Part shown: one piece after another, positions 1 through 7,469 of the stretch
Layout: each line of letters opens with the position of its first letter
Numbering within the stretch: the first letter of the stretch is position 1
Assembly (NCBI GenBank): GCA_964613675.1
Contig: CAZTIH010000053.1
Location: 1 to 15,899, forward strand
DNA: 15,899 nt
Origin: DAIUCA01 sp964613675
GTDB lineage: Bacteria; Pseudomonadota; Gammaproteobacteria; Competibacterales; Competibacteraceae
Reading direction: 5' to 3'
Made by a program: the position numbers and the translations under genes
The notes under the pieces: generated by a model
Told to the model about the DNA's origin: nothing
Database searches by the model: none
What the model saw: only the letters and a program-made list of their open reading frames with translations

Positions 1-684
1 GAAGACGTATTGTCGGTCGGTTACGGCGGCGTCAAGTGTGTCGAATCTGGCGGTCCTGAGCCGGGCGTCGGTTGCGCGGGTCGCGGTGTGATCACCGCCA
101 TCAACTTCTTAGAAGAAGAAGGCGCCTATGATGAAGACCTCGACTTTGTATTTTATGACGTGCTCGGCGACGTGGTATGTGGTGGCTTCGCCATGCCTAT
201 CCGCGAAAACAAAGCGCAAGAGATCTACATCGTGTGCTCCGGCGAAATGATGGCCATGTATGCGGCTAACAACATCACCAAAGGAATCGTGAAATACGCT
301 AGCTCAGGCAGTGTTCGTTTAGCCGGGCTGATCTGCAACAGCCGTAACACTGACCGCGAAGACGAATTGATCATGGCCTTAGCCGAAAAACTTGGCACGC
401 AGATGATTCACTTCGTTCCCCGCGATAATGTGGTGCAACACGCCGAAATCCGCCGCATGACCGTGATCGAATATGATCCCACAGCCAAACAAGCTGATGA
501 ATATCGCACCTTGGCCCGCAAAGTCATCGACAACAAAAAACTCGTCATCCCCACCCCGGTGACCATGGATGAACTCGAAGAGTTGCTGATGAACTTCGGC
601 ATCTTAGAAGAAGAAGACACCAGCATCGTCGGCAAGACCAAAGAAGAACTGGACGCCGAAGCCGCTGCGCTCGCTAGCGCCTAA
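1..684 (+). CDS. nifH: Nitrogenase iron protein NifH (5' end cut by window edge)
   Basis: Dinitrogenase reductase: the homodimeric, MgATP-hydrolysing 4Fe-4S protein that passes electrons to the MoFe protein in the cytoplasm. The reading frame is open from base 1, so the gene starts upstream of the window. By comparison with the Azotobacter protein about 72 residues are missing, including the P-loop. Visible landmarks are GVGCAGRGV, holding the first cluster cysteine (equivalent to Cys97) and the arginine that DraT ADP-ribosylates in many proteobacteria (equivalent to Arg100), and VLGDVVCGGF with the second cluster cysteine (equivalent to Cys132). The MDELEELL segment and KTKEELDAE tail show an intact C-terminus with an alanine-rich extension. 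nifD follows after 155 bases on the same strand. The identification is certain; the regulation lies outside the window. Confidence 0.98.
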   Translation, partial: EDVLSVGYGGVKCVESGGPEPGVGCAGRGVITAINFLEEEGAYDEDLDFVFYDVLGDVVCGGFAMPIRENKAQEIYIVCSGEMMAMYAANNITKGIVKYASSGSVRLAGLICNSRNTDREDELIMALAEKLGTQMIHFVPRDNVVQHAEIRRMTVIEYDPTAKQADEYRTLARKVIDNKKLVIPTPVTMDELEELLMNFGILEEEDTSIVGKTKEELDAEAAALASA

Positions 685-738
685 ATTGGGGCGAGTTCTT
701 GCGCAGGGATCGCGCACACAAACGATTTTGTTGTGAAC

Positions 739-763
739 GGGAGTGGGGCTGGTTCCCCTTCCC
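739..763 (+). promoter_or_regulatory. Imperfect stem-loop in the nifH-nifD spacer
   Basis: GGGAGTGGGG and CCCCTTCCC face each other across a six-base loop, with a weak internal position. The sequence is not followed by a T-tract, so it is not an intrinsic terminator. Stem-loops between nifH and nifD are known in other diazotrophs, where they stabilise or process the nifH message so that more NifH than NifDK is made. That role here is inferred from position only. Confidence 0.45.
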
Positions 764-839
764 TTCGTTCTAAAAACCCGCTCATTTTCCTTGCTATGGT
801 CCGCAGATAGACGGCCTGGCCTTACGGAGTTAATTACAG

Positions 840-2315
840 ATGTCTGAGAATACGACCAATGTCCGCGCCGAAATGGAGGCGCTCATTCAAGAAGTTTTAG
901 AAATTTATCCTGAGAAAGCCCAAAAAGATCGTAAAAAGCATTTAGCCGTCAGCGATTCGAGCGTGACCCAGTCTAAGAAGTGCATCACTTCGAACAAAAA
1001 ATCCTTACCTGGCGTCATGACGGTTCGTGGTTGCGCGTATGCGGGTTCTAAAGGGGTGGTTTGGGGTCCCATCAAGGACATGATCCATATCTCTCACGGA
1101 CCGGTGGGCTGCGGTCAGTATTCTCGCGCTGGCCGTCGTAACTATTATGTAGGGATGACGGGCATCAACACGTTTGGAACGATGAACTTCACTTCAGACT
1201 TCCAAGAGAAAGACATCGTGTTTGGAGGCGACAAAAAACTCGCTACCTTGATCGACGAAATCGAAATGCTATTCCCGCTCAACAAAGGCATCAGCGTGCA
1301 GTCGGAATGCCCCATTGGTTTGATCGGTGACGACATCGAAGCAGTTTCCAAGAAAGCGGCCGCCAAATTCAATAAGCCCGTCGTGCCGGTGCGTTGCGAA
1401 GGGTTCCGTGGCGTTTCTCAGTCGCTCGGTCACCACTTAGCTAACGACGCCATCCGCGATCACATGTTCAACGACATTCCGGAAATCGAAAGTGGTCCTT
1501 ACGATGTGTCGATCCTCGGTGACTACAACATCGGTGGGGATGCGTGGGCATCGCGGATTTTGTTGGAAGAAATGGGCTTGAATGTGACTTCCCAGTGGTC
1601 GGGAGATGGTACGGTTGCTGAGATGAAAGCCAGCCCGAAAGTCAAGCTAAACCTGCTCCATTGCTACCGTTCGATGAACTACATTTCGCGTCACATGGAA
1701 GAGAAGTTTGGGATTCCGTGGATGGAGTACAACTTCTTTGGTCCGACCAAAGTGGCTGAGTCCTTACGCGCTATCGCTGCTCGTTTCGACGACAAAATTA
1801 AAGAAGGGGCTGAGCGCGTTATCGCTAAGTACACCCCCATCATGGATGCCGTCATCGCCAAGTATCGTCCGCGTCTCGAAGGTAAGCGCGTGATGTTGTA
1901 TGTCGGTGGCTTACGTCCGCGTCACGTCGTGGGTGCCTACGAAGATTTAGGGATGGAAGTCGTCGGTACGGGTTACGAGTTTGCCCACAACGACGATTAT
2001 GATCGCACCATCAAAGATATGCCCGATTCCACCCTGTTGTACGACGATGCCACCGGGTTTGAGTTGGAAGAATTCATCAAAAAAGTCAAGCCCGATTTGG
2101 TCGGTTCCGGGATCAAAGAGAAGTTCATTTTCCAAAAAATGGGCATCCCCTTCCGTCAAATGCACTCGTGGGATTACTCGGGCCCGTACCACGGCTACGA
2201 TGGCTTCGCGATTTTTGCCCGCGACATGGACATGACCTTAAACAATCCCTGCTGGAGCATGTTGAAAGCGCCTTGGGCTAAAACAGAAGCGCAAAAAGTC
2301 GCCAAAGCGGGTTAG
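840..2315 (+). CDS. nifD: Nitrogenase MoFe protein alpha subunit NifD
   Basis: Alpha chain of dinitrogenase, the alpha2beta2 enzyme that reduces N2 at the FeMo-cofactor. The 491 residues match the usual length (about 490). P-cluster cysteines are visible at 65 (RGCAYAG), 91 (GPVGCGQ) and 157 (SECPIGL). FeMo-cofactor ligands are Cys275 in LLHCYRSMNY and His442 in MHSWDYSGPYHGYDGF, and the active-site His198 is in QSLGHH. All catalytic residues are intact, so the gene looks functional. The ATG at 840 has GGAG ten bases upstream (826-829). It is probably co-transcribed with nifH. Oddly, nifK, which encodes the obligatory beta partner and normally follows within tens of bases, is absent: a terminator and unrelated DNA come next. 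Confidence 0.98.
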   Translation: MSENTTNVRAEMEALIQEVLEIYPEKAQKDRKKHLAVSDSSVTQSKKCITSNKKSLPGVMTVRGCAYAGSKGVVWGPIKDMIHISHGPVGCGQYSRAGRRNYYVGMTGINTFGTMNFTSDFQEKDIVFGGDKKLATLIDEIEMLFPLNKGISVQSECPIGLIGDDIEAVSKKAAAKFNKPVVPVRCEGFRGVSQSLGHHLANDAIRDHMFNDIPEIESGPYDVSILGDYNIGGDAWASRILLEEMGLNVTSQWSGDGTVAEMKASPKVKLNLLHCYRSMNYISRHMEEKFGIPWMEYNFFGPTKVAESLRAIAARFDDKIKEGAERVIAKYTPIMDAVIAKYRPRLEGKRVMLYVGGLRPRHVVGAYEDLGMEVVGTGYEFAHNDDYDRTIKDMPDSTLLYDDATGFELEEFIKKVKPDLVGSGIKEKFIFQKMGIPFRQMHSWDYSGPYHGYDGFAIFARDMDMTLNNPCWSMLKAPWAKTEAQKVAKAG

Positions 2316-2351
2316 TTTTCACCGCCTTACCGATCTCAATAGCAGTTAATG

Positions 2352-2386
2352 TCCTTTCTCTCGTGTTAAGAGAAGGGATGTTTTTT
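2352..2386 (+). terminator. Intrinsic terminator of the nifHD transcript
   Basis: CCTTTCTCT at 2353-2361 pairs with AGAGAAGGG at 2369-2377 (nine pairs, one G-T), extended by T2352-A2378, with a seven-base loop. It is followed by a six-T run at 2381-2386. It begins 37 bases after the nifD stop codon and should end nifHD transcription before any downstream gene. Confidence 0.85.
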
Positions 2387-2422
2387 ATGGGGATTGAGAA
2401 AAAATGGTCTCTTGCTCGACAG

Positions 2423-2512
2423 TCCAAAACCATTGAGCGGGTGATAACGGCGCGGCGCACCGATCATCAGGTCGATAATCAGTGCGTCTGCCACGACAAT
2501 TGCTTCACTCAC
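2423..2512 (-). pseudogene. cobD: Remnant: N-terminal end of a cobD/cbiB-like gene
   Basis: Reading leftward from a GTG at 2512, the frame gives VSEAIVVADALIIDLMIG and then APRRYHPLNGFG. The pattern D-x-hydrophobic-x-G-x-PRR-x-HPL-x-GFG is the N-terminal signature of the membrane protein CobD/CbiB (adenosylcobinamide-phosphate synthase), from memory of that family. The usual acidic residue before PRR is replaced by Ala, and the Val before GFG by Asn. Similarity stops at about 2423, where roughly 280 codons should follow; instead the nifHD terminator is reached 37 bases further on. The fragment starts 12 bases after the btuR-like stop, on the strand of btuB. I infer a gene truncated by rearrangement. 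No search was run, and the stretch is short. Confidence 0.6.
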
Positions 2513-2524
2513 AGGAACAAATTC

Positions 2525-2611
2525 CTAGAGTTCCACGCCTTTCTGAGCACGAATATCCTTCTGAAAGGCATGTTTAACGATCTGCATTTCAGTGACCGCA
2601 TCTGAAATTTT
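2525..2611 (-). pseudogene. Remnant: C-terminal end of a corrinoid adenosyltransferase gene (btuR/cobO-like)
   Basis: Between an in-frame TAA at 2618-2620 and the TAG at 2525-2527 the minus strand reads KISDAVTEMQIVKHAF and then QKDIRAQKGVEL-stop. Corrinoid adenosyltransferases of the BtuR/CobO family end in the pattern VTEM-x-x-VKHAF-x-x-G-(V/I)-x-AQ-x-G-(I/V)-E, so this matches the last 29 residues of a protein of about 200. The catalytic P-loop part is missing. The fragment lies just behind the btuB stop (2626), where an intact gene would sit in a B12 operon. I infer an internal deletion that fused the 3' end of btuB with the tail of btuR. The match is from family knowledge and was not searched. 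Confidence 0.65.
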
Positions 2612-2625
2612 GAGAAGTTATTGCT

Positions 2626-4476
2626 TCAGGGCTGGTAACGTAATTGTGCAAAGACTGCCCGCCCTGCCTGATTGTAAAACGCCGCCGTTTCGTAGGATTT
2701 GTCGAACAGATTCGTTATGCGCGCTTCGAGAAGTAGCTGACGAGTGATCTGGTAACTTCCACGAAGATCGACCGTGGTATATCCGCCCAACCTCTGCGAA
2801 TTCGCTAGATCATCAAATCGCTTACCTGCTGCAAAAGCGGTCAGACCAAAGTTAAAGCGGTTCAACGATTTGTCGAGACTAATCTGTAATGTTTCAGAAG
2901 CCCTTCTGGGGAGCCGATTGCCGCGATTAGCCCCCGTTGCGCGATTTTCCGTGTCTAGTAATGCGGCATCGACTTGCCAATCAATGCCCAACTGCTGACC
3001 GCTGGCGCTGAGTTCAACGCCATAAATACGGGCTTCGTTAATATTATTCGGCAGCCCCACCGCTGCATCAAAGGCAATTAAATCGTCCACTAATGTGTAA
3101 TACGCATTCGCTGACCAGAGACCCCACATTGCACGTCCATTTACCCCAATTTCAAATGAGCGGGATTTTTCAGGCGACAAATTCGGATTCGAGAATCCAG
3201 GAAAATAGAGTTGATTAAATGCTGGGGCTTTAAATGCAGTTGCGAAACTCCCAAATAAGTTAATTGACGGCGTTATCTCATAGCCCAATGCCAGGCCACC
3301 TGTATTATTGCCACCAAATTGACCGTTATCGTCGTGTCGTGCGCTCGCCTGTAATTTGAATGCCCCAAATTGGCCTTGATATTGACCAAAAATTCCCTTG
3401 TTTCCCCGAGAATCGCGTTCATAGGCGGTCGTACCACTCACTGCATCGCGTACATAATCGAGGCCTACAATCACGTTTTGCGTGCTTGAAATGGCGAAGT
3501 CGTTTTGGAGCGAAAAATTCCATTTGCGCGTTCTAAACCGAGTGCGAAAAACCGAATCCTTGAAATTTTCTGCATCATCCGTGCTGTGACCGATTAAGCC
3601 GTTTATTTGCCAAAAATCATTAACCGTTAAACGGCCATTGAGTCCGATAATTTGCTGAATACTATCGCTCTCATTTACAAAACTTCCATCGAATTCACTC
3701 TCGCTTTTACTGCGCAGGAAATTGCCGCCAATTTCTAAGGCGGGGCTAATTCGATAGCCACCATTGGCGCTAAAAGCCAGCTGTTCATAGCCATCGCGGT
3801 CGGGTTCAGTCGTAAAGCAGCCGCCCAGGTTCGGCACGCCATTACAGGCATTAAATCCATCTGTTTTAATACCGCTAATTCCGACATTCAGATGGCCATT
3901 TTCCACACGGCCCCGTACGCCAACTGCACCTTCAAAAGTCTGATCTGTCCCGTATCCGAGTCGACCATAGGGCGTAAACTGGCTTTCGCCTCGGCGTGTA
4001 AAAATCTGAATGACGCCCCCAATTGCTTCCGAACCATACAAGCTCGAACGCGGGCCACGCACCACTTCAATGCGGTCGATTTGATCTATTGGGAGGTCTT
4101 GAAATGCCGTCGTGCCTGTGGTTGCGGATCCCACGCGCAGGCCGTCGATGAGAACGAGTACATGATCGGATTGGGTTCCACGAATAAACACGGAAGTCGC
4201 TTTGCCACGCCCGCCGTTGTTACTAATGGAAATTCCTGGAATTCGTCTCAACGCTTCTTCTACAGAAGTAATCTGCAAACGGTCGATTTCTGCGCGGTCA
4301 ATGACGCTGATAGCGGTTAAGGTTTCGTCAACCGTTTGGGGGCGACGCGTGGCGGTTACGACTAACGGTGCAATTTCCAGTAAATCGACGTCGTCGGTTT
4401 GGGCACCGCAGAACGGGGTAACGCTACTTGCCGTTGCAAATATCAGCGTTCTGAACTTCTGAAAGGGGCGTGACAT
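2626..4476 (-). CDS. btuB: TonB-dependent outer-membrane cobalamin receptor BtuB
   Basis: A 22-strand outer-membrane barrel with a TonB-coupled plug that imports vitamin B12 or related corrinoids. The 616 residues match BtuB length. An export signal covers about residues 1-25, ending near CGAQT. The TonB box is PLVVTAT at 37-43, and the plug runs from about 45 to 165 with SVFIRGTQSDHVLVLIDGLR and the IEVVRGPRSSLYGSEAIGG block. The barrel ends in the family motif RITNLFDKSYE. The last residues are RYQP, not the aromatic terminus usual for barrels, with Tyr third from the end. The ATG at 4476 has AAGGTGA about seven bases upstream. Substrate assignment rests mainly on the cobalamin riboswitch in its leader and on the B12-gene remnants directly behind it. 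The gene looks intact. Confidence 0.92.
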   Translation of the reverse strand: MSRPFQKFRTLIFATASSVTPFCGAQTDDVDLLEIAPLVVTATRRPQTVDETLTAISVIDRAEIDRLQITSVEEALRRIPGISISNNGGRGKATSVFIRGTQSDHVLVLIDGLRVGSATTGTTAFQDLPIDQIDRIEVVRGPRSSLYGSEAIGGVIQIFTRRGESQFTPYGRLGYGTDQTFEGAVGVRGRVENGHLNVGISGIKTDGFNACNGVPNLGGCFTTEPDRDGYEQLAFSANGGYRISPALEIGGNFLRSKSESEFDGSFVNESDSIQQIIGLNGRLTVNDFWQINGLIGHSTDDAENFKDSVFRTRFRTRKWNFSLQNDFAISSTQNVIVGLDYVRDAVSGTTAYERDSRGNKGIFGQYQGQFGAFKLQASARHDDNGQFGGNNTGGLALGYEITPSINLFGSFATAFKAPAFNQLYFPGFSNPNLSPEKSRSFEIGVNGRAMWGLWSANAYYTLVDDLIAFDAAVGLPNNINEARIYGVELSASGQQLGIDWQVDAALLDTENRATGANRGNRLPRRASETLQISLDKSLNRFNFGLTAFAAGKRFDDLANSQRLGGYTTVDLRGSYQITRQLLLEARITNLFDKSYETAAFYNQAGRAVFAQLRYQP

Positions 4477-4484
4477 GAAAAATC

Positions 4485-4550
4485 ACCTTTGCGCTCACCC
4501 GCGCATCGTTTGAAAATCAACAGACGCAGAGAGAGACCGATCACAAAGGT
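4485..4550 (-). promoter_or_regulatory. Probable Shine-Dalgarno-sequestering helix of the btuB leader
   Basis: In the transcript, ACCTTTG (plus-strand 4544-4550) is exactly complementary to CAAAGGT (plus-strand 4485-4491), which contains the btuB ribosome binding site. This seven-pair helix downstream of the aptamer could close the ribosome binding site when cobalamin is bound. Complementarity is seen; the switching role is inferred. Confidence 0.5.
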
Positions 4551-4587
4551 TTGATTTGTAACGGTTTTTGTACGCCCTCCGCGTCCA

Positions 4588-4770
4588 ACCTGCATAAGGC
4601 CGGTCTCCGGGCTAATTAGGAGAAGTCAAAGGGGTTGACGTTCTGACCGCCGCCTTCCCATGAACGAATTCACAGTGGCGCGATGGCGGTTGACCTAACA
4701 TTTACCGTTGCGGGGGCAGCGTCGGGTTTGCACCGACTTCCCGTTTAACATTGCGTGGCAATGCACCTCA
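4588..4770 (-). ncRNA. Cobalamin (B12) riboswitch upstream of btuB
   Basis: Read on the minus strand, the leader opens with TGAGGTGCATTG, continues with AACGGGAAGTCGGTGCAAAC, and contains the classic B12 box (GCCACTG ... GGGAAGGC, 4651-4679). It closes with GCCCGGAGACCGGCC-TTATGCAGG at 4589-4611. These are the conserved aptamer elements in their proper order and spacing. The element lies about 110 bases ahead of btuB and should turn expression off when B12 is plentiful, which supports the cobalamin assignment of the receptor. Confidence 0.95.
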
Positions 4771-5005
4771 TGCGGGGGCGGATAGTAAAGAACGCCGCCC
4801 ATAACACAATCTTTTTATTGTGGGATTTACCTGGTGTTTTGAGACTAACTCATTGGAAAGACCGCAATTTCTTTCGCTTAATCAAGGCTGAATTCGCACA
4901 AAATTGAGAACCTCAATGGCAACTGTCGTATCGTGGCCAGAATTTACTTCCAACCAATAATCATTCACTCCCCATGGTCGCTTAATTTCAACTGAGAATA
5001 TCGCT

Positions 5006-6559
5006 ATGAATTTCCTGATTCACGGTCGCATTTCAACGCGCCTCGCGACAGGCTTTGGCATCATTTTGCTTATATTTGCTATCGTCACTGCACTAGGTGT
5101 ACGAAGTATCCAGAGCCTTGAAATCGATACGCAACGGGCACTCAAAATTCGTGCCGCTATTGACTTTCGCGGCAGCGTTCATGATCGGGCGATTGAAATT
5201 CGCGATGTGGTGTTGTTGCCCCGTGACCAAGTGCCCACGGCGGAAATTCGGAGTATCGAGCAACTGACGGCGCAATATGCGGATGCGGCCCGTCGCTTAG
5301 ATGCGCTGATGGCGAATGCGTCGACTGAGGAACGAGAGGCGTTAAACCAAATTAAGCAGATCGAAACGCGCACAATTCCTCAGATTCAGCAGATTCTGAA
5401 GTTGCGGGCGGATGAAAAATTTGAAGAAGCACAACAATTCGTTTTGGAAGCGTCGCGTAGTAATTTTGTGGCGTGGTTAGCGGCGATTAATCGGTTTATT
5501 AATTTGCAGGAAGATCTCTCCCTACGCGCTACCGAAGCCGCGATGAGCACCGCGAGACAGACCGCTTGGATGATGGCGGGGCTATGCGGCGTGGCGATTT
5601 TGCTGGGAATTTTGATTGCGACGGCGGTTTCGCAAAGTGTGGTCGTCCCGTTGCGCGAGGCACGAGAAGCGGTCGAACGGATCGCACAGGGGGATTTACG
5701 CCAGCCTCTGCATACCAACCGTCAAGATGAGATTGGGGAACTGCTGCAAGACATTTCCGAAATGCAGACTTCGTTACAACGAATGGTGACGGACATTCGC
5801 GAAAGTGTGTCATCCGTGGAGTCGGTTTCACAGGAAATTTCCCAAGGAAATCAGTCGCTTTCCCAGAGAACTGACCAGCAAGCTGCGAGTTTATTAGAGA
5901 CTACGGCGTCCATGGATCAGTTGGCGAGTGCAGTGCGCCAAAGTACGGAAAATGCCCAAGAAGCGAATCAATTGGCCGCACAAGCTGCGGCGGTGGCGCA
6001 ACAGGGAGGTGTGGTGGTGAATCAGGTTGTTTCGCAGATGAGTGAAATAAATCAATCCAGCCGAAAAATTGCAGAAATTGTCGCGATCATCGACAGCATC
6101 GCTTTTCAGACAAATCTATTAGCGCTCAATGCGGCGGTCGAAGCGGCGCGGGCAGGTGAGCAAGGGAAAGGGTTTGCGGTCGTGGCGTCGGAGGTGCAAA
6201 GCCTGGCGCAAAGGTCGTCGAAAGCGGCGAGCGAAATTAAAAAGCTCATCAACGATTCCGTGACTAAAGTGGCGTCGGGGAGTGATTTGGTGAATAACGC
6301 GGGGCACACGATGAAGGAAATTGTCGAACAAGTTCAGCAGGTTACGGCGTTAATCGGGCAAATTTCAGGAGCGACTAAAGAGCAAAATATCGGGATTACG
6401 CAGGTGAGCCAGGCTGTGGGACAGCTCGAAAAAACGACACAGCAGAATCTCGCGCTTGTCGAACAAAATCAGCGTTCTACGGAGAGTTTGACGACGGAAG
6501 CAGGGCGTTTGACCGAGGTGGTGGCGGTGTTCCAGGTGCATCCCTCCCGTTCGGCATGA
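5006..6559 (+). CDS. Methyl-accepting chemotaxis protein
   Basis: Inner-membrane chemoreceptor that senses a ligand in the periplasm and controls CheA/CheW. The 517 residues run: TM1 at about 15-33; a periplasmic helical domain at 34-187, four-helix-bundle-like and rich in heptads; TM2 at about 187-208; HAMP at 209-262; and a cytoplasmic signalling hairpin. The hairpin tip is the highly conserved block from 358 to 400, with IAFQTNLLALNAAVEAARAG and GKGFAVVASEVQSLAQRS. The DQQAASLLETTASMDQL stretch at 290-306 resembles the usual methylation helix. There is no C-terminal NWETF-type pentapeptide, so it would depend on other receptors or a tetherless route for CheR/CheB access. The ligand cannot be read from sequence. 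The ATG has only a weak GAG nine bases upstream. It is divergent from btuB and convergent with lldR. Confidence 0.93.
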   Translation: MNFLIHGRISTRLATGFGIILLIFAIVTALGVRSIQSLEIDTQRALKIRAAIDFRGSVHDRAIEIRDVVLLPRDQVPTAEIRSIEQLTAQYADAARRLDALMANASTEEREALNQIKQIETRTIPQIQQILKLRADEKFEEAQQFVLEASRSNFVAWLAAINRFINLQEDLSLRATEAAMSTARQTAWMMAGLCGVAILLGILIATAVSQSVVVPLREAREAVERIAQGDLRQPLHTNRQDEIGELLQDISEMQTSLQRMVTDIRESVSSVESVSQEISQGNQSLSQRTDQQAASLLETTASMDQLASAVRQSTENAQEANQLAAQAAAVAQQGGVVVNQVVSQMSEINQSSRKIAEIVAIIDSIAFQTNLLALNAAVEAARAGEQGKGFAVVASEVQSLAQRSSKAASEIKKLINDSVTKVASGSDLVNNAGHTMKEIVEQVQQVTALIGQISGATKEQNIGITQVSQAVGQLEKTTQQNLALVEQNQRSTESLTTEAGRLTEVVAVFQVHPSRSA

Positions 6560-6565
6560 GCTGTC

Positions 6566-6587
6566 CCCAAGTGCTCGCACATTTGGG
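6566..6587. terminator. Stem-loop between convergent mcp and lldR
   Basis: CCCAA-GTG pairs with CAC-(AT bulge)-TTGGG around a CTCG loop, filling the 28-base gap between two genes that end toward each other. There is no clear T-tract on either side. A shared bidirectional terminator is plausible from position but weakly supported. Confidence 0.35.
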
Positions 6588-7319
6588 TTAGGGCTTAAAA
6601 TCGGATTGATCAAACTCACGGGCGAAACTGGCGATGACGAACGCTAAATGGTCATGTGCTGCCTGTCTGGCCGCTTTGGGGTGACGATGACGAATGGCGT
6701 CAAAAATGCGCCGATGTTGTTTCTCCAGAAGGGAACGATGTTCTGCAACACTATGTAATCGTTGAAGATTTTCACCTATGTTGGTTCTGATCACGCCAAA
6801 TAGACTATGGATGACATGGGTAAGCGGACTATTTTTAGACGCATGAGCAATCGCAAGGTGAAATGCCATATCGGCTTCGGTTTCTGCGGCTAAGTCACCG
6901 CGCTGAGAGGCCGTAATAAGTGTATGAAAACACTGGGAAAGTCGTTCAATTTCGCGAGGTTGGCCGTTGAGTGCCGCCCGTTCTGCGGCTAATTCCTCCA
7001 ATGCACGCCGCAATTCCAGCACATCCAAAATCGTCTGCGGACAGGCGCGGACGAGATGAAGCAGCGTACCACTCACTTGAGGCGTTAAATCCTCATTAAT
7101 CCAAGTCCCCGCCCCGCGATGACTCACGATCACGCCGCGAGCCTCCAGTTGGCTCAACGCTTCCCGCAGGGCGGTACGGGACACGGCAAACCGTTGAGAT
7201 AACACCCGTTCGGGCGGCAACTTATCCCCCGGTTGAAATTCACCTAGGGCAATCAGGCGTTCTAATTCCGTAACTACCGTATCTGAAATGCGACTTGTGC
7301 TTAGATTTTCTAATTTCAC
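6588..7319 (-). CDS. lldR: FadR-type GntR regulator of lactate use (LldR-like)
   Basis: Transcription factor with a winged helix at residues 8-75 (LPPERVLSQRFAVSRTALRE, then SQLEARG and SHRGAGTWI) and an all-helical FCD effector domain at about 95-230. Candidate FCD metal or ligand residues are Asp150, His154, His202 and His222/His224. Its 243 residues are in the normal range (E. coli LldR 258). The start is a GTG at 7317-7319. It diverges from dld, with two palindromes between them (7371-7383 and 7386-7398) that fit the known LldR operator form, so it should repress dld/lctP and itself until lactate is present. The name rests on this context; PdhR or GlcC-like paralogs share the fold. Confidence 0.82.
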   Translation of the reverse strand: MKLENLSTSRISDTVVTELERLIALGEFQPGDKLPPERVLSQRFAVSRTALREALSQLEARGVIVSHRGAGTWINEDLTPQVSGTLLHLVRACPQTILDVLELRRALEELAAERAALNGQPREIERLSQCFHTLITASQRGDLAAETEADMAFHLAIAHASKNSPLTHVIHSLFGVIRTNIGENLQRLHSVAEHRSLLEKQHRRIFDAIRHRHPKAARQAAHDHLAFVIASFAREFDQSDFKP

Positions 7320-7370
7320 AGGATTTTTCTCTGATCTTGCATTGACGGCAGATCGCCCTTTTTGAATAAT

Positions 7371-7383
7371 TTGGTCATACCAA
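7371..7383. promoter_or_regulatory. Candidate LldR operator 1
   Basis: TTGGTCATACCAA is a perfect 5-3-5 palindrome embedded in A/T-rich flanks. FadR-family LldR proteins bind sites of the form TNGTNNNACNA (E. coli, Corynebacterium). Its centre is 15 bp from that of operator 2, in the lldR-dld divergent region. Confidence 0.75.
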
Positions 7384-7385
7384 TT

Positions 7386-7398
7386 TTGGTCGTACCAA
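7386..7398. promoter_or_regulatory. Candidate LldR operator 2
   Basis: TTGGTCGTACCAA differs from operator 1 at one base of its three-base centre. It lies 20 bases upstream of TATATT (7420-7425), a possible -10 element for dld, so a bound repressor would cover the -35 region. The promoter placement is inferred. Confidence 0.75.
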
Positions 7399-7469
7399 TT
7401 TTTAAGTGGTTGAAAAAATTATATTTTACTGGTGCGATGTTCTGAACCAACTACCTCTGGAGCCCCACA

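Noticed and set aside
2363..2605. Plus-strand 80-codon reading frame just after nifD, considered as a nif accessory gene
   Set aside because: It starts inside the terminator stem, has no ribosome binding site, and its opposite strand carries recognisable B12 gene pieces.
4805..4822. CACAAT/ATTGTG hairpin upstream of the B12 riboswitch
   Set aside because: Six pairs in very A/T-rich DNA, with no gene ending there; not distinguishable from chance.
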